Positions 41,783 to 50,154 of a stretch of 64,000 bases of DNA are shown piece by piece. How positions within the stretch are numbered: position 1 is the first letter of the stretch; the number at the start of each line of letters is the position of its first letter. The stretch spans positions 57,783 to 121,782 of the forward strand of contig JAZRDO010000015.1 in assembly GCA_045660325.1 (NCBI GenBank), written 5' to 3'. The notes beneath the pieces are model-generated. The model saw nothing but the letters and a program-made list of their open reading frames with translations. It was not told the origin of the DNA and made no database searches. Made by a program: the position numbers and the translations under genes. The DNA is from SVTX01 sp045660325 (GTDB lineage: Bacteria > Bacillota > Clostridia > Oscillospirales > CAG-272).

Positions 41783-43136
41783 ATTTTTACTTACAGCCGT
41801 ATTGCTATTGTGCTTGGTTCTTGCATCGTGCGCCAACAGAGGCCCGGGCAAGAATCTTATAGAGAGAGGAGAGGTAGGGGAATTTATTCCGACTCCCGAC
41901 ATTGACGTGGATCCTACGCTCCTTCAAAAATATCAGACGCACAAGGAAAATGCGCCCTTGGCGTTTACAACCTATGAAGATAATCCCGCGACGGATTTTG
42001 AGTATTCAATTACGGATAGCGGTGTTACAATAGAAAAATATATCGGCGAGCGCGATATTATCGTTATTCCCGACACGCTTGAAGGGAAGAGCGTTATTTC
42101 TCTTGGCGCGGAGACCTTTTGCGGTCAGTCCGTTCGCGCGGTATACGTTCCCGATAGCGTAAAGATCATCAAAAAGGGAGCTTTTGAGGGCTGCAAGAGT
42201 CTCTCTACGCTTCGTATTCCTTTCGTCGGCAACGGCGAGGGCGACGATAATGGCGGCGTTATCTTCGGTGCTGACGATTACGTGAGCAACGGTCTTATGA
42301 TCCCCGGCTCACTTAAAATGCTTATTATCGGCGAGGGTGTAAAGGAAATAAAATCCAACTCGCTTTCATATTTCAAGAGCCTTGAGGCAATAATTCTTCC
42401 CGACAGTATGGAGAAGATCGGTCAGTTTGCATTCAATGAATGCCGTTCGCTCGTATACGTGGATTTCGGCGGTGTAAAAACGATCGAGGAATACGCGTTC
42501 CTTTGTAATGAGTCCTTGATCTCTTTGGAGATCCCCGATACCGTTACGGAGATAGCCCTCGGTGCGTTTATGCAATGCGATTCGCTTAAATTCATCTCGT
42601 TGCCCTTCGTTGGCAGCTCCGTTAGCGCAAATCGCTATATCGGATATATTTTCGGTGCGGAAAGTCTTTCGTGGAACGGAGATTTTGTTCCTATGACGCT
42701 TTCTTACGTAACCGTAAGGGGAGAGGATGTACCCGCCGAGGCATTTGACGGCTGTATAAATCTTATAGAGGTCACGCTTGCGGACGGTGTCAAGACCGTC
42801 GGCGAGAGAGCGTTTGCAAACTGCAAGTCAATGCAAAGCGTGATATTCTATGATTCTGTCGAGATGGTTTCGGCTAACGCGTTTTTAAATTGCTATACGC
42901 TTGAGACGGTTGATATTTCCTCAACCTCATCCTTAAAGACGATTGGAATTCAGTCGTTTATGAATTGCAGATCTCTTGAAGAAATAAAGCTTCCCGCAGG
43001 CGTTACCGAGCTTCCTGCAGGCGCATTTTTGGGATGCCGAGCGCTTAAAACTGTTGAAGGCGCGGGAATCGTAACAATTTCCGACAGTGCCTTCCGCGGC
43101 TGCGATTCCTTTGTCTCGGTCAACGGAAATAAGTAA
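41766..43136 (+). CDS. BspA-like leucine-rich repeat lipoprotein, large
   Basis: A 456-residue exported lipoprotein with lipobox LVLASC. After a spacer of about 80 residues come at least nine LRR_5/TpLRR units, including ISLGAETFCGQSVRAVYVP, KIIKKGAFEGCKSL and TVGERAFANCKSM. Longer insertions (for example PFVGNGEGDDNGG, around 155-165, and PFVGSSVSANRY) interrupt the regular array twice, each with the same FVG opening, which suggests internal duplication of an insert-containing unit. It probably acts as a surface adhesin or binding protein. The start ATG lies within the end of the preceding gene, with GGAGGTGGA upstream. Confidence 0.87.
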   Translation: MKNRSKFLLTAVLLLCLVLASCANRGPGKNLIERGEVGEFIPTPDIDVDPTLLQKYQTHKENAPLAFTTYEDNPATDFEYSITDSGVTIEKYIGERDIIVIPDTLEGKSVISLGAETFCGQSVRAVYVPDSVKIIKKGAFEGCKSLSTLRIPFVGNGEGDDNGGVIFGADDYVSNGLMIPGSLKMLIIGEGVKEIKSNSLSYFKSLEAIILPDSMEKIGQFAFNECRSLVYVDFGGVKTIEEYAFLCNESLISLEIPDTVTEIALGAFMQCDSLKFISLPFVGSSVSANRYIGYIFGAESLSWNGDFVPMTLSYVTVRGEDVPAEAFDGCINLIEVTLADGVKTVGERAFANCKSMQSVIFYDSVEMVSANAFLNCYTLETVDISSTSSLKTIGIQSFMNCRSLEEIKLPAGVTELPAGAFLGCRALKTVEGAGIVTISDSAFRGCDSFVSVNGNK

Positions 43137-43167
43137 TTAATAATTTTTATATATAACGGAGAAAATT

Positions 43168-44445
43168 ATGTCAAATTACAAGATAGACACAAAATGCATA
43201 CAGTCGGGCTATGAGCCGAAGAACGGCGAGCCCCGTGTACTTCCCATATACCAGAGCACGACATACAGATACACCGACGCGGACAATCTTGGCGATCTTT
43301 TTGACCTCAAGGCTGACGGTCATATGTATTCAAGAATTTCCAACCCCACGCTTGCGGCGGTTGAAGCAAAGATCGCGGATCTTGAGGGCGGTAAGGGAGC
43401 TATGCTCGTTTCGTCGGGTCAGGCGGCAAATCTTTGCGCTATTCTCAATATCACTTCCGCAGGTCAGAATATCGTAGCGCTCTCCGAGATCTACGGCGGT
43501 ACTGTAAATCTTTTTGCGGTAAGCTTAAAGAAGCTCGGAATCGACGTAAGATTCGTAACGAGCGATATGAGTGATGAGGAGATCGGTGCTCAGTTTGACG
43601 AGAACACACGTCTTTTCTTCGGCGAGACGATCGCAAATCCTGCACTCAAGGTGCTTGATATCGAGAGATTTGCAGGCATTGCCCATAAGCACGGCGTACC
43701 GCTGGTTGTGGATAATACTTTCCCCACACCCGTGCTTTGCCGTCCCTTTGAATTCGGCGCGGATATCGTAACACATTCTACTACAAAGTATCTCGACGGT
43801 CACGCGACGGTTGTAGGCGGCATTATCGTTGACGGCGGCAAATTTGACTGGACTGCGGGCGGCAAGTACCCCGAGCTTACAACACCCGACGCGTCCTATC
43901 ACGGTGTGACATATACCGAGCAGTTCGGCAATTCCGTAGCATATATTACAAAGGCGAGAGTTCAGCTCCTCCGCGATTTCGGCTTTACTATGAGCCCTAT
44001 GGCAGCGTTTATCCTGAATCTCGGTACAGAAACCTTGGCGCTCAGAATGGAGAGACATTCCTCTAATGCATTGAAGGTTGCACAGTATCTTGAGGGCAAC
44101 GAAAACGTTGCATGGGTAAGCTACCCCGGTCTTGAGGGCGATAGCCAAAACGAGCTTGCAAAGAAGTATCTTCCCCTTGGCGCGTGCGGTGTAATTTCCT
44201 TCGGTGTAAAGGGCGGTCGCGAGGCGGCGGTTAAGTTTATGAATTCGCTCAAGCTTGCCCAGATCGTAGTTCACGTAGCCGACGCGAGAACCAGCGTGCT
44301 TCATCCCGCAAGCACAACGCACCGTCAGCTTACCGACGAGCAGCTTATCGCTTGCGGAGTTCTTCCCGAGGGTGTAAGACTCTCCGTGGGAATTGAAAAC
44401 CCCGACGATATTATCGCAGACCTTGAACAGGCGTTCAATAACTGA
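43168..44445 (+). CDS. metY: O-acetylhomoserine sulfhydrylase / Cys-Met metabolism PLP enzyme
   Basis: A 425-residue Cys/Met-metabolism PLP enzyme. The PLP lysine is in HSTTKYLDGH, with upstream YSRISNPT and VVDNTFPTP. The length and the SYHGVTYTEQFG region fit the O-acetylhomoserine (thiol)-lyase/MetY group rather than MetB. It is followed 24 bp downstream by metA, so acylated homoserine made by MetA would be sulfhydrylated directly to homocysteine. No S-box or T-box is visible upstream. Confidence 0.92.
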   Translation: MSNYKIDTKCIQSGYEPKNGEPRVLPIYQSTTYRYTDADNLGDLFDLKADGHMYSRISNPTLAAVEAKIADLEGGKGAMLVSSGQAANLCAILNITSAGQNIVALSEIYGGTVNLFAVSLKKLGIDVRFVTSDMSDEEIGAQFDENTRLFFGETIANPALKVLDIERFAGIAHKHGVPLVVDNTFPTPVLCRPFEFGADIVTHSTTKYLDGHATVVGGIIVDGGKFDWTAGGKYPELTTPDASYHGVTYTEQFGNSVAYITKARVQLLRDFGFTMSPMAAFILNLGTETLALRMERHSSNALKVAQYLEGNENVAWVSYPGLEGDSQNELAKKYLPLGACGVISFGVKGGREAAVKFMNSLKLAQIVVHVADARTSVLHPASTTHRQLTDEQLIACGVLPEGVRLSVGIENPDDIIADLEQAFNN

Positions 44446-44469
44446 TTATAGATTGTAAGGAGGCATAAT

Positions 44470-45387
44470 ATGCCTATTAAAATACCGAATCTTCTTCCCG
44501 CAACCGAAACGCTTTTGCAGGAAAATATATTCGTAATGACCGAAACGCGCGCTATTACGCAGGACATAAGACCGCTTCATATCCTGATGCTCAATCTTAT
44601 GCCCACGAAGGTGGTTACCGAAACTCAGATCGCGCGTCTTATCGGAAACAGTCCGCTTCAGGTGGAGCTTGAGCTTCTCCAAACGGCGACTCATAAGTCA
44701 AAGCATACCTCCGAGGAGCATATGTTCGCATTTTATAAGACCTTTGATGAGGTGAAGGACAAGAGATACGACGGACTTATCATTACGGGCGCTCCCGTTG
44801 AGCTTCTCGATTTTGAGGAGGTTGAATATTGGGATGAGCTTTGTGAGATAATGGAGTGGAGCAAGACCCACGTAACCTCCACGCTTCACATTTGCTGGGG
44901 CGCGCAGGCGGGACTTTACTATCATTACGGAATAAAGAAATACCCCCTTGACAAAAAGCTTTTCGGCGTGTTCCCGCACACTGCGGATCACAAGAAGTCC
45001 ATGCTTTTCCGCGGCTTTGACGACGTGTTTATGGTGCCTCATTCAAGGCATACGACGTGTCTTCGTGAGGACATTGAGCAGGTTGAGGGCTTAAAGATCG
45101 TGGCTTCCTCCGAGGAGGCGGGTGTTTATGCCTGCATGACAAAGCGCGGCAGACAGATATTCGTAACGGGACACAGCGAATATGATGCGGATACCTTGAA
45201 GAATGAATATCTAAGAGATAAAAACGCGGGACTTCCCATCGAGATGCCGAAGAATTATTTCCCGTGTGATGACGACACAAGGGAGCCTATGGTAACGTGG
45301 CGCTCATGCGCAAACCTTATGTATTACAATTGGCTCAATTATTTCGTATACCAGACGACACCCTATAACATTGATGAGATCAAGTAA
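44470..45387 (+). CDS. metA: Homoserine O-acyltransferase, MetA type
   Basis: A 305-residue enzyme activating homoserine. It has LMPTKVVTETQIARLIGN, the catalytic Cys in HICWGAQAG, and the His/Glu pair in FVTGHSEYD. Firmicutes MetA proteins often use acetyl-CoA despite their sequence class; which acyl donor is used here is not evident, but pairing with MetY favours acetyl. AAGGAGG precedes the ATG. Confidence 0.95.
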   Translation: MPIKIPNLLPATETLLQENIFVMTETRAITQDIRPLHILMLNLMPTKVVTETQIARLIGNSPLQVELELLQTATHKSKHTSEEHMFAFYKTFDEVKDKRYDGLIITGAPVELLDFEEVEYWDELCEIMEWSKTHVTSTLHICWGAQAGLYYHYGIKKYPLDKKLFGVFPHTADHKKSMLFRGFDDVFMVPHSRHTTCLREDIEQVEGLKIVASSEEAGVYACMTKRGRQIFVTGHSEYDADTLKNEYLRDKNAGLPIEMPKNYFPCDDDTREPMVTWRSCANLMYYNWLNYFVYQTTPYNIDEIK

Positions 45388-45407
45388 TTTTTAACGGGAG
45401 AAAAAAC

Positions 45408-48185
45408 ATGAAGAAAATATTATCCGTGACCGTTTGCGCGATATTGATCATATCCATTCTTTGCGCGTCAACGGTGGTATTCGCGGCAAGCGCGGAAGCT
45501 GATAACTCCTCCGATCCCAATTATTTTTTGGATTTTACAACCGACAAGGTCATCTCAAGCCTTGGAACTGTAAAAAACGTAAGTATAGAATCGCTCGACG
45601 GATATACAAGACTTGTTGCTGAAACCAACGACCCGTATATTCATCTTCCCGTTCCTGAGGGCGCTCCCTCGGAGAATAGATATCTTGCTATAGTTTATCG
45701 CACTACTGCTGTGGGCGGCGGTGAGATATACTGCGAGAAGGATGATGAAATTCCTATGGGCGAGACTGCCGCAACGCGTGTAGGCTGGTCCTCTTGGGCG
45801 AATGATGGAAATTGGCATACTAAGATAGTGGATATCTCATCGGTTTGTCAAAGTGGTAATAATTTTATAAATTTCAGATTTGATCCTTTGGCCGCGCACA
45901 CGGTAGGAGCCTCCATTGATATTAAGTGTATCGCGGGCTTTGATACGATTGGTAAGGCAAGGGCGTTCTCTCTTGAGGACTATCTTGCGGGACTCAATGC
46001 GCCCCCTACGTGGGAAGAACCCGATTATACAGGTGGAGAGGCAACCGAGGGCGACACGTATGAGGGAACTCTTAAATATACTTATAATGACGACGGCACG
46101 GTAACGATCTCTTACGTTTACCGCGGCGAGCAAAAATCATATACCGTTCCAAACGATCCTATATACACAAGCGGCGGCTTTGCGGGTGTCGACGATCTCG
46201 GCAGACCCTTATACAACTCCAATGCCGTTGGCATATACGGTGAGAACGGTGAGCATTACGTAGGCTTATTCTACTTTTTGTGGATGGGCGAGCACGGGGA
46301 TCCCGGCATTTACGATCTTACGAAGATACAGCACAAGTACGGCGCGAATGCACTCAATGCTAATTACGTTGACCCTACGACGGGGCAGCACATCTACGGT
46401 AATATAGGCGCGTTTCATTGGATGGGCGAGCCCCTTTACGGATATTATTATTCCTCGGACGAGTGGGTAATGAGAAAGCACGTTGAGCTGCTTACGAACG
46501 CGGGTGTGGATTTCCTTTATGTAGACTGCACGAACGGATACATTTATCAGGCGAACGTGTTGAAGCTTATGAAGATCTTGCACGAATTCAATGAGCTTGG
46601 CTACAATGCTCCCAAGATCGTGTTCTACACGAATACAAATTCGGAGGCAACCGTCAGATCTATTTACACCTCGTTTTACAGAAGTAAAAAGTATCCCGAT
46701 ACATGGCTTTACGTCGACGGCAAGCCCTGTATCATAACAAACTCCAAGGACATTACAATACCCGAAATAAAGAATTTCTTTACAATAAAAGAGGCGCAGT
46801 GGCCTAACGAGCCCGCTAAGCAAAATTCTTGGCCGTGGATGGACTTTGAGTGGCCTCAGAGAGTGTTTAAGGATAATGCGGGTAAAAGAGATGCGATAAG
46901 TGTTTCCGTGGCTCAGCATTGCGGCTCGGTGACATTCAGCGATTCGGCGTACTATTTCAATAAGTATACCGAAAACAATCGCGGACGAAGCTTTATGGAC
47001 GGTATGACATTCTGGAATTACCGCGTTTCGATCGAGGACAATCCCGAGCTTGTGAATTTCGGATATAATTTCCAGGCGCAGTGGGATTACGCTATCGAGC
47101 AGGACGTTCCGTACGTTCTTGTTACTGGATGGAACGAATGGGTAGCGCAAAGACAAGACGGCGAGAAGCACAGAGGTAACGCGAATACCGTAGTATTTGT
47201 CGACACCGCGTCTCAGGAATTCAGCCGAGATATAGAAATGATGCGCGGCGGATATTTTGACAATTATTATATGCAGCTCGTATCTAATATCCAAAGGCTT
47301 AAGGGTACGGCGCCGATCATTATTCAGGATGCGAGAAACCCCATAAATATTGCGGGCGGATTTGAGCAGTGGGCTGACGTGCTTGTGAAATATACCGATC
47401 CCGCGGGAGATATTATGGATAGAAATATCCGCGGATTTGGTTCGACTATATACAGAGACTTTTCGGGTAGAAACGATATTGTGGCGTCAAAGGTCACGAA
47501 CGATACGAAGAATGCATATTTCTACGTTCAAACTGCCGAGGACATAAAGAAGTACGACAGCAATTCCGCTTGGATGCAGCTTTATATCAATATTGATTCA
47601 AGCGTGGAAACGGGATGGTACGGCTACGATTATATCGTTAATTATTCCGTAATCAGTGATACCGAGAGCTCGGTTGCAAAGTATGATAAGGCATCAAACG
47701 GCTTTGTTGAGGTCGGTAAGGTAAGCTATAAGGTTTCGGGCGACGAGATGATGATCGCGGTTCCTTTGGAGCTGCTCGGAGTTAATAATTACAACGAGAT
47801 ATGTATGGAATTCAAGTGGTTCGATGCTGATGAAGGAATCAAGGTTGATTCTATGGAGGATTTCTATTCTCACGGCGATACCGCGCCTCTTGGAAGACTC
47901 AATTACGTTTATCAGAATTGCTACGCTGAGCATGTGACCAATAAGCCTGCCGTTGACAGCAAGCCCGGTGATAACGGCGGCAATAACGGTGGAAACAACG
48001 GTGGCAACAACGGCGGTAACAACGGCGGTGGCGACGTACATAATCCTGCTCTTCCTCCTCTTGGTGGCTACGATACTATTGCAAAGAAGCGTGGCTGCAG
48101 ATCGGGTGTGGGTGGCGCATCCGCGCTGACGATCGTGGGTATATCCGGAGTATACCTTCTTATTAAAAGAAAAAGAAGACGCTGA
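45408..48185 (+). CDS. Large secreted protein with GH99/WbsX-like glycosidase fold
   Basis: A 925-residue exported protein with a signal peptide ending near VVFAASA. An N-terminal beta-rich region (about 30-200) resembles a carbohydrate-binding or jelly-roll domain. The central part (about 280-630) has a TIM-barrel-like pattern: YVGLFYFLWMGEHGDPG, GVDFLYVDCTNG, WLYVDGKPCII and VTGWNEW. The GWNEW motif and order of segments recall GH99-like/WbsX and DUF5010 proteins. A second beta-rich domain follows (650-840). A Gly/Asn linker (NNGGNNGG units) leads to a C-terminal membrane helix with a KRKRRR tail and no LPXTG. It is probably a surface-bound glycan enzyme; the substrate is unknown. Confidence 0.65.
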   Translation: MKKILSVTVCAILIISILCASTVVFAASAEADNSSDPNYFLDFTTDKVISSLGTVKNVSIESLDGYTRLVAETNDPYIHLPVPEGAPSENRYLAIVYRTTAVGGGEIYCEKDDEIPMGETAATRVGWSSWANDGNWHTKIVDISSVCQSGNNFINFRFDPLAAHTVGASIDIKCIAGFDTIGKARAFSLEDYLAGLNAPPTWEEPDYTGGEATEGDTYEGTLKYTYNDDGTVTISYVYRGEQKSYTVPNDPIYTSGGFAGVDDLGRPLYNSNAVGIYGENGEHYVGLFYFLWMGEHGDPGIYDLTKIQHKYGANALNANYVDPTTGQHIYGNIGAFHWMGEPLYGYYYSSDEWVMRKHVELLTNAGVDFLYVDCTNGYIYQANVLKLMKILHEFNELGYNAPKIVFYTNTNSEATVRSIYTSFYRSKKYPDTWLYVDGKPCIITNSKDITIPEIKNFFTIKEAQWPNEPAKQNSWPWMDFEWPQRVFKDNAGKRDAISVSVAQHCGSVTFSDSAYYFNKYTENNRGRSFMDGMTFWNYRVSIEDNPELVNFGYNFQAQWDYAIEQDVPYVLVTGWNEWVAQRQDGEKHRGNANTVVFVDTASQEFSRDIEMMRGGYFDNYYMQLVSNIQRLKGTAPIIIQDARNPINIAGGFEQWADVLVKYTDPAGDIMDRNIRGFGSTIYRDFSGRNDIVASKVTNDTKNAYFYVQTAEDIKKYDSNSAWMQLYINIDSSVETGWYGYDYIVNYSVISDTESSVAKYDKASNGFVEVGKVSYKVSGDEMMIAVPLELLGVNNYNEICMEFKWFDADEGIKVDSMEDFYSHGDTAPLGRLNYVYQNCYAEHVTNKPAVDSKPGDNGGNNGGNNGGNNGGNNGGGDVHNPALPPLGGYDTIAKKRGCRSGVGGASALTIVGISGVYLLIKRKRRR

Positions 48186-48198
48186 TGCGCCTTCACAA

Positions 48199-48237
48199 AA
48201 GAAAAGACAGTGGAGATAATTCCACTGTCTTTTTTAT
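48199..48237. terminator. Bidirectional terminator between the GH99-like gene and the BMC operon
   Basis: AAGACAGTGGA / TCCACTGTCTTTTTT stem with a T run on the plus side and T-rich sequence on the minus side. It ends both the secreted-protein gene and the long microcompartment operon. Confidence 0.9.
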
Positions 48238-48542
48238 TACATAAGGTAAATAGGAAGATCCTGACCGATCTGAACCTTCTTTGTCTCGTCAGTTTCCTTT
48301 CGACCGATAACCGCTTCAACTGTTTCGGGCGCGATATTGGAAATAACTGCTTCCTTAACCTCGGGCTCTGCCTTAGGAGCGGGCTTCTTTGCGGGAGCCT
48401 TCTTGGTTGTAGTTGTAGTCTTCTTTGCGGGAGTCTTCTTGGGAGCTGCCGCAGTTGTCGCTACGAGCTCGGGAGCGATGTTCTCTTCGGTTTTTTCAAC
48501 CTTTGCTACTCTTTTTGTGATGCTGTCCTTACCTATCGGCAT
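48237..48542 (-). CDS. Small basic low-complexity protein, candidate ParA partner
   Basis: A 101-residue protein with no family I recognise. The N-terminus MPIGKDSITKRVAKVE is basic and could act as a ParA-activating peptide, by analogy with ParB-type partners. Residues 30-60 are almost only Ala, Lys, Thr and Pro, so disordered and highly basic. The motif NIAPExV occurs twice, at 21-27 (NIAPELV) and 69-75 (NIAPETV), flanking that linker. The C-terminus ends in the hydrophobic DLPIYLM. AGGAGG lies 9 bp before the ATG, and the start overlaps the last 14 bp of the ParA gene. It is the last gene of the microcompartment operon. Role inferred only. Confidence 0.75.
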   Translation of the reverse strand: MPIGKDSITKRVAKVEKTEENIAPELVATTAAAPKKTPAKKTTTTTKKAPAKKPAPKAEPEVKEAVISNIAPETVEAVIGRKETDETKKVQIGQDLPIYLM

Positions 48543-49320
48543 ATTTCATAACCTCCTGTGCCATTTCCATATATTCACCGGCTGCGCGGCTTGTCTTTTT
48601 ATAAGCCATAACGGGCTTACTGTTGTCCTGTGACCACTCAACGTTACTGTCGATACGAATGATCGTATTGAAAAGACGAACGTTGTCAAGAGACGAGAGT
48701 GTTTCAATCGTCTGCTTGAAGTAATTCTTGCGCTCGCTTGCCTTTGTTACGGCAATACCCATAAGCTCAAGATTCGGGGAGATAAGCTTTACGTTCTCGT
48801 AGAATTCAAACATATTTGCAAGTCCGAAAAGACCCCAGGGGGATGCTTCAACGGGAATTACGATAAAGTCGGACGCGCACATAATGTTTGTAACCCAAGA
48901 GCCGAGAGTCGGGGGAGAGTCAATGAGTATGTAGTCATAAACCTCAGATTCACGGATCTTTGTAAGACATCTCTTCAAGATAAGCTCTCTCTGCATTCTT
49001 GTGAAGAGCTGGAGCTCGATGCTGCTCATAAGGGTGGAGGAGGGAATAATGTCGAGTCCCTCGTAGTCCGTGTGAGCTACGAAGTCCGTAAGGTCCTTGC
49101 CGTCAAGCACCGCGGTATAGATATTGTTTCCGTTCTTTGCAAAATCTAAAGATTTTTCGTCGTCAAAGAATGAAAGTGTAAGATTCATCTGCATATCGCC
49201 GTCTATGAGAAGCACCTTCTTGCCGAGTGTGCTCATTGAATAGCCGATATTAGCGCAGGTGGTGGATTTACCGCTTCCGCCCTTGTTGTTGGCAAAGCAG
49301 ATTACTTTGGTTTTAGACAT
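48529..49320 (-). CDS. ParA/MinD-family ATPase in the microcompartment operon
   Basis: A 263-residue deviant Walker ATPase. Walker A is NNKGGSGKST (signature Lys13, Lys18), Walker A' is LLIDGDMQMN (Asp40) and Walker B is YDYILIDSPP. The domain is single, with no N-terminal HTH, as in MinD/McdA-like and small ParA proteins. Such ATPases form dynamic gradients on the nucleoid and distribute plasmids, chemoreceptor clusters or carboxysomes. Position after the EutP/PduV gene and overlap with a small basic gene suggest that the cargo is the microcompartment. No MinD-type C-terminal amphipathic helix is obvious. GGAGG precedes the ATG. Confidence 0.93.
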   Translation of the reverse strand: MSKTKVICFANNKGGSGKSTTCANIGYSMSTLGKKVLLIDGDMQMNLTLSFFDDEKSLDFAKNGNNIYTAVLDGKDLTDFVAHTDYEGLDIIPSSTLMSSIELQLFTRMQRELILKRCLTKIRESEVYDYILIDSPPTLGSWVTNIMCASDFIVIPVEASPWGLFGLANMFEFYENVKLISPNLELMGIAVTKASERKNYFKQTIETLSSLDNVRLFNTIIRIDSNVEWSQDNSKPVMAYKKTSRAAGEYMEMAQEVMKYADR

Positions 49321-49333
49321 ATTTGCCTCCGTT

Positions 49334-49759
49334 TTATCTGTTTAAATAATCAATAATGTCATTGAGTCCTTCGCCCGTGTGGGAGCTTATATGGAAAACC
49401 GTCTTGCAACCGATGTTTTCCATCCACTGCTCGGCTAACGGAATGTTAGCATCGGGCTTGTCTATACCCGTAATAATGCCGATAACCTCGCGGTTTACCA
49501 TGCAGGCAATATTGGGCGGGAACACGCAATAGGGCTCGTTGGCGGAGATAACAACGCCTACGACGTCCGCCTCATAGGAATAGACAGCAAGCGCGGCGCC
49601 AAGACCGTGTACCTGCATATATTCGCCGGGGGTGTCGATTATCGTGTCCATATAGTCAATATACTGGGTCTTGCAGTAATGAAGCTGCTCGCCCTTGAGA
49701 GCCTGAGTGAGCGTGGTTTTGCCCGCTGCAACTCTGCCCATAAGAATAAGCTTTTTCAT
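49334..49759 (-). CDS. EutP/PduV family P-loop GTPase-like protein
   Basis: A 141-residue Ras-like NTPase of the EutP/PduV family with Walker A GRVAAGKTTL, DTPGEYMQ (G3-like) and TGIDKPDA (TKxD-like). PduV associates with the outside of microcompartments in Salmonella and has been linked to their movement or distribution. The start at 49759 overlaps the stop of the preceding BMC gene as TAATG, so translation is coupled; no separate ribosome binding site is seen. Confidence 0.9.
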   Translation of the reverse strand: MKKLILMGRVAAGKTTLTQALKGEQLHYCKTQYIDYMDTIIDTPGEYMQVHGLGAALAVYSYEADVVGVVISANEPYCVFPPNIACMVNREVIGIITGIDKPDANIPLAEQWMENIGCKTVFHISSHTGEGLNDIIDYLNR

Positions 49760-50130
49760 TATGTCTTTGTTACGTCGCAAACCGTAAAGCCAAGAACGTT
49801 TCTGAAGTAGTCGCTAATGGCATTAAGGGATGCTTCAACCTCACTTACAGTACCTGTGATAATGAGCGTGCCCGAGAATCTGTCTACGAAGCCAAGCTCC
49901 GCGCCCGATGCCTTGAGCGCAATATCAGCTGTGATAACTGCGGTCTCCGCGGGAGAAACTGTAAGCAGACCGATAGCGGCGTGCTTGTAGTCTATGGAGG
50001 GGTCAAGACCGAGCTTCTGGTAGAGCACCGAGTCGGGATTTGCTATAATATGGCAAAGTGAGATCTGTCGACCGGGAACAAGCTCCTGGACTATTCTCAT
50101 TTTGTCCTTCATCTCAAAGTTGTTTATCAT
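49759..50130 (-). CDS. BMC shell protein, PduU/EutS-like (circularly permuted)
   Basis: A 123-residue shell protein. The N-terminal RIVQELVPGRQISLCHIIANP is the signature of the permuted PduU/EutS class, whose hexamers carry a small beta-barrel that plugs the pore. The rest (about 40-115) is one BMC domain (AIGLLTVSPAETAVITADIALKA). GGAG lies upstream of the ATG. It is the seventh shell gene of the operon and sits just before the putative positioning genes; the barrel face might recruit external partners. Confidence 0.92.
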   Translation of the reverse strand: MINNFEMKDKMRIVQELVPGRQISLCHIIANPDSVLYQKLGLDPSIDYKHAAIGLLTVSPAETAVITADIALKASGAELGFVDRFSGTLIITGTVSEVEASLNAISDYFRNVLGFTVCDVTKT

Positions 50131-50154
50131 TTTTCTTCTCCAATTTGTTTCTTT

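Noticed and set aside
43137..43167. S-box (SAM) riboswitch upstream of metY-metA
   Set aside because: Only 31 bp separate metY from the LRR gene, and no S-box words are found there.
48529..49320. Plasmid partition or septum-site MinD gene
   Set aside because: The gene is embedded in the microcompartment operon, with no parS-like repeats, no ParB with HTH, and no MinC/MinE neighbour.
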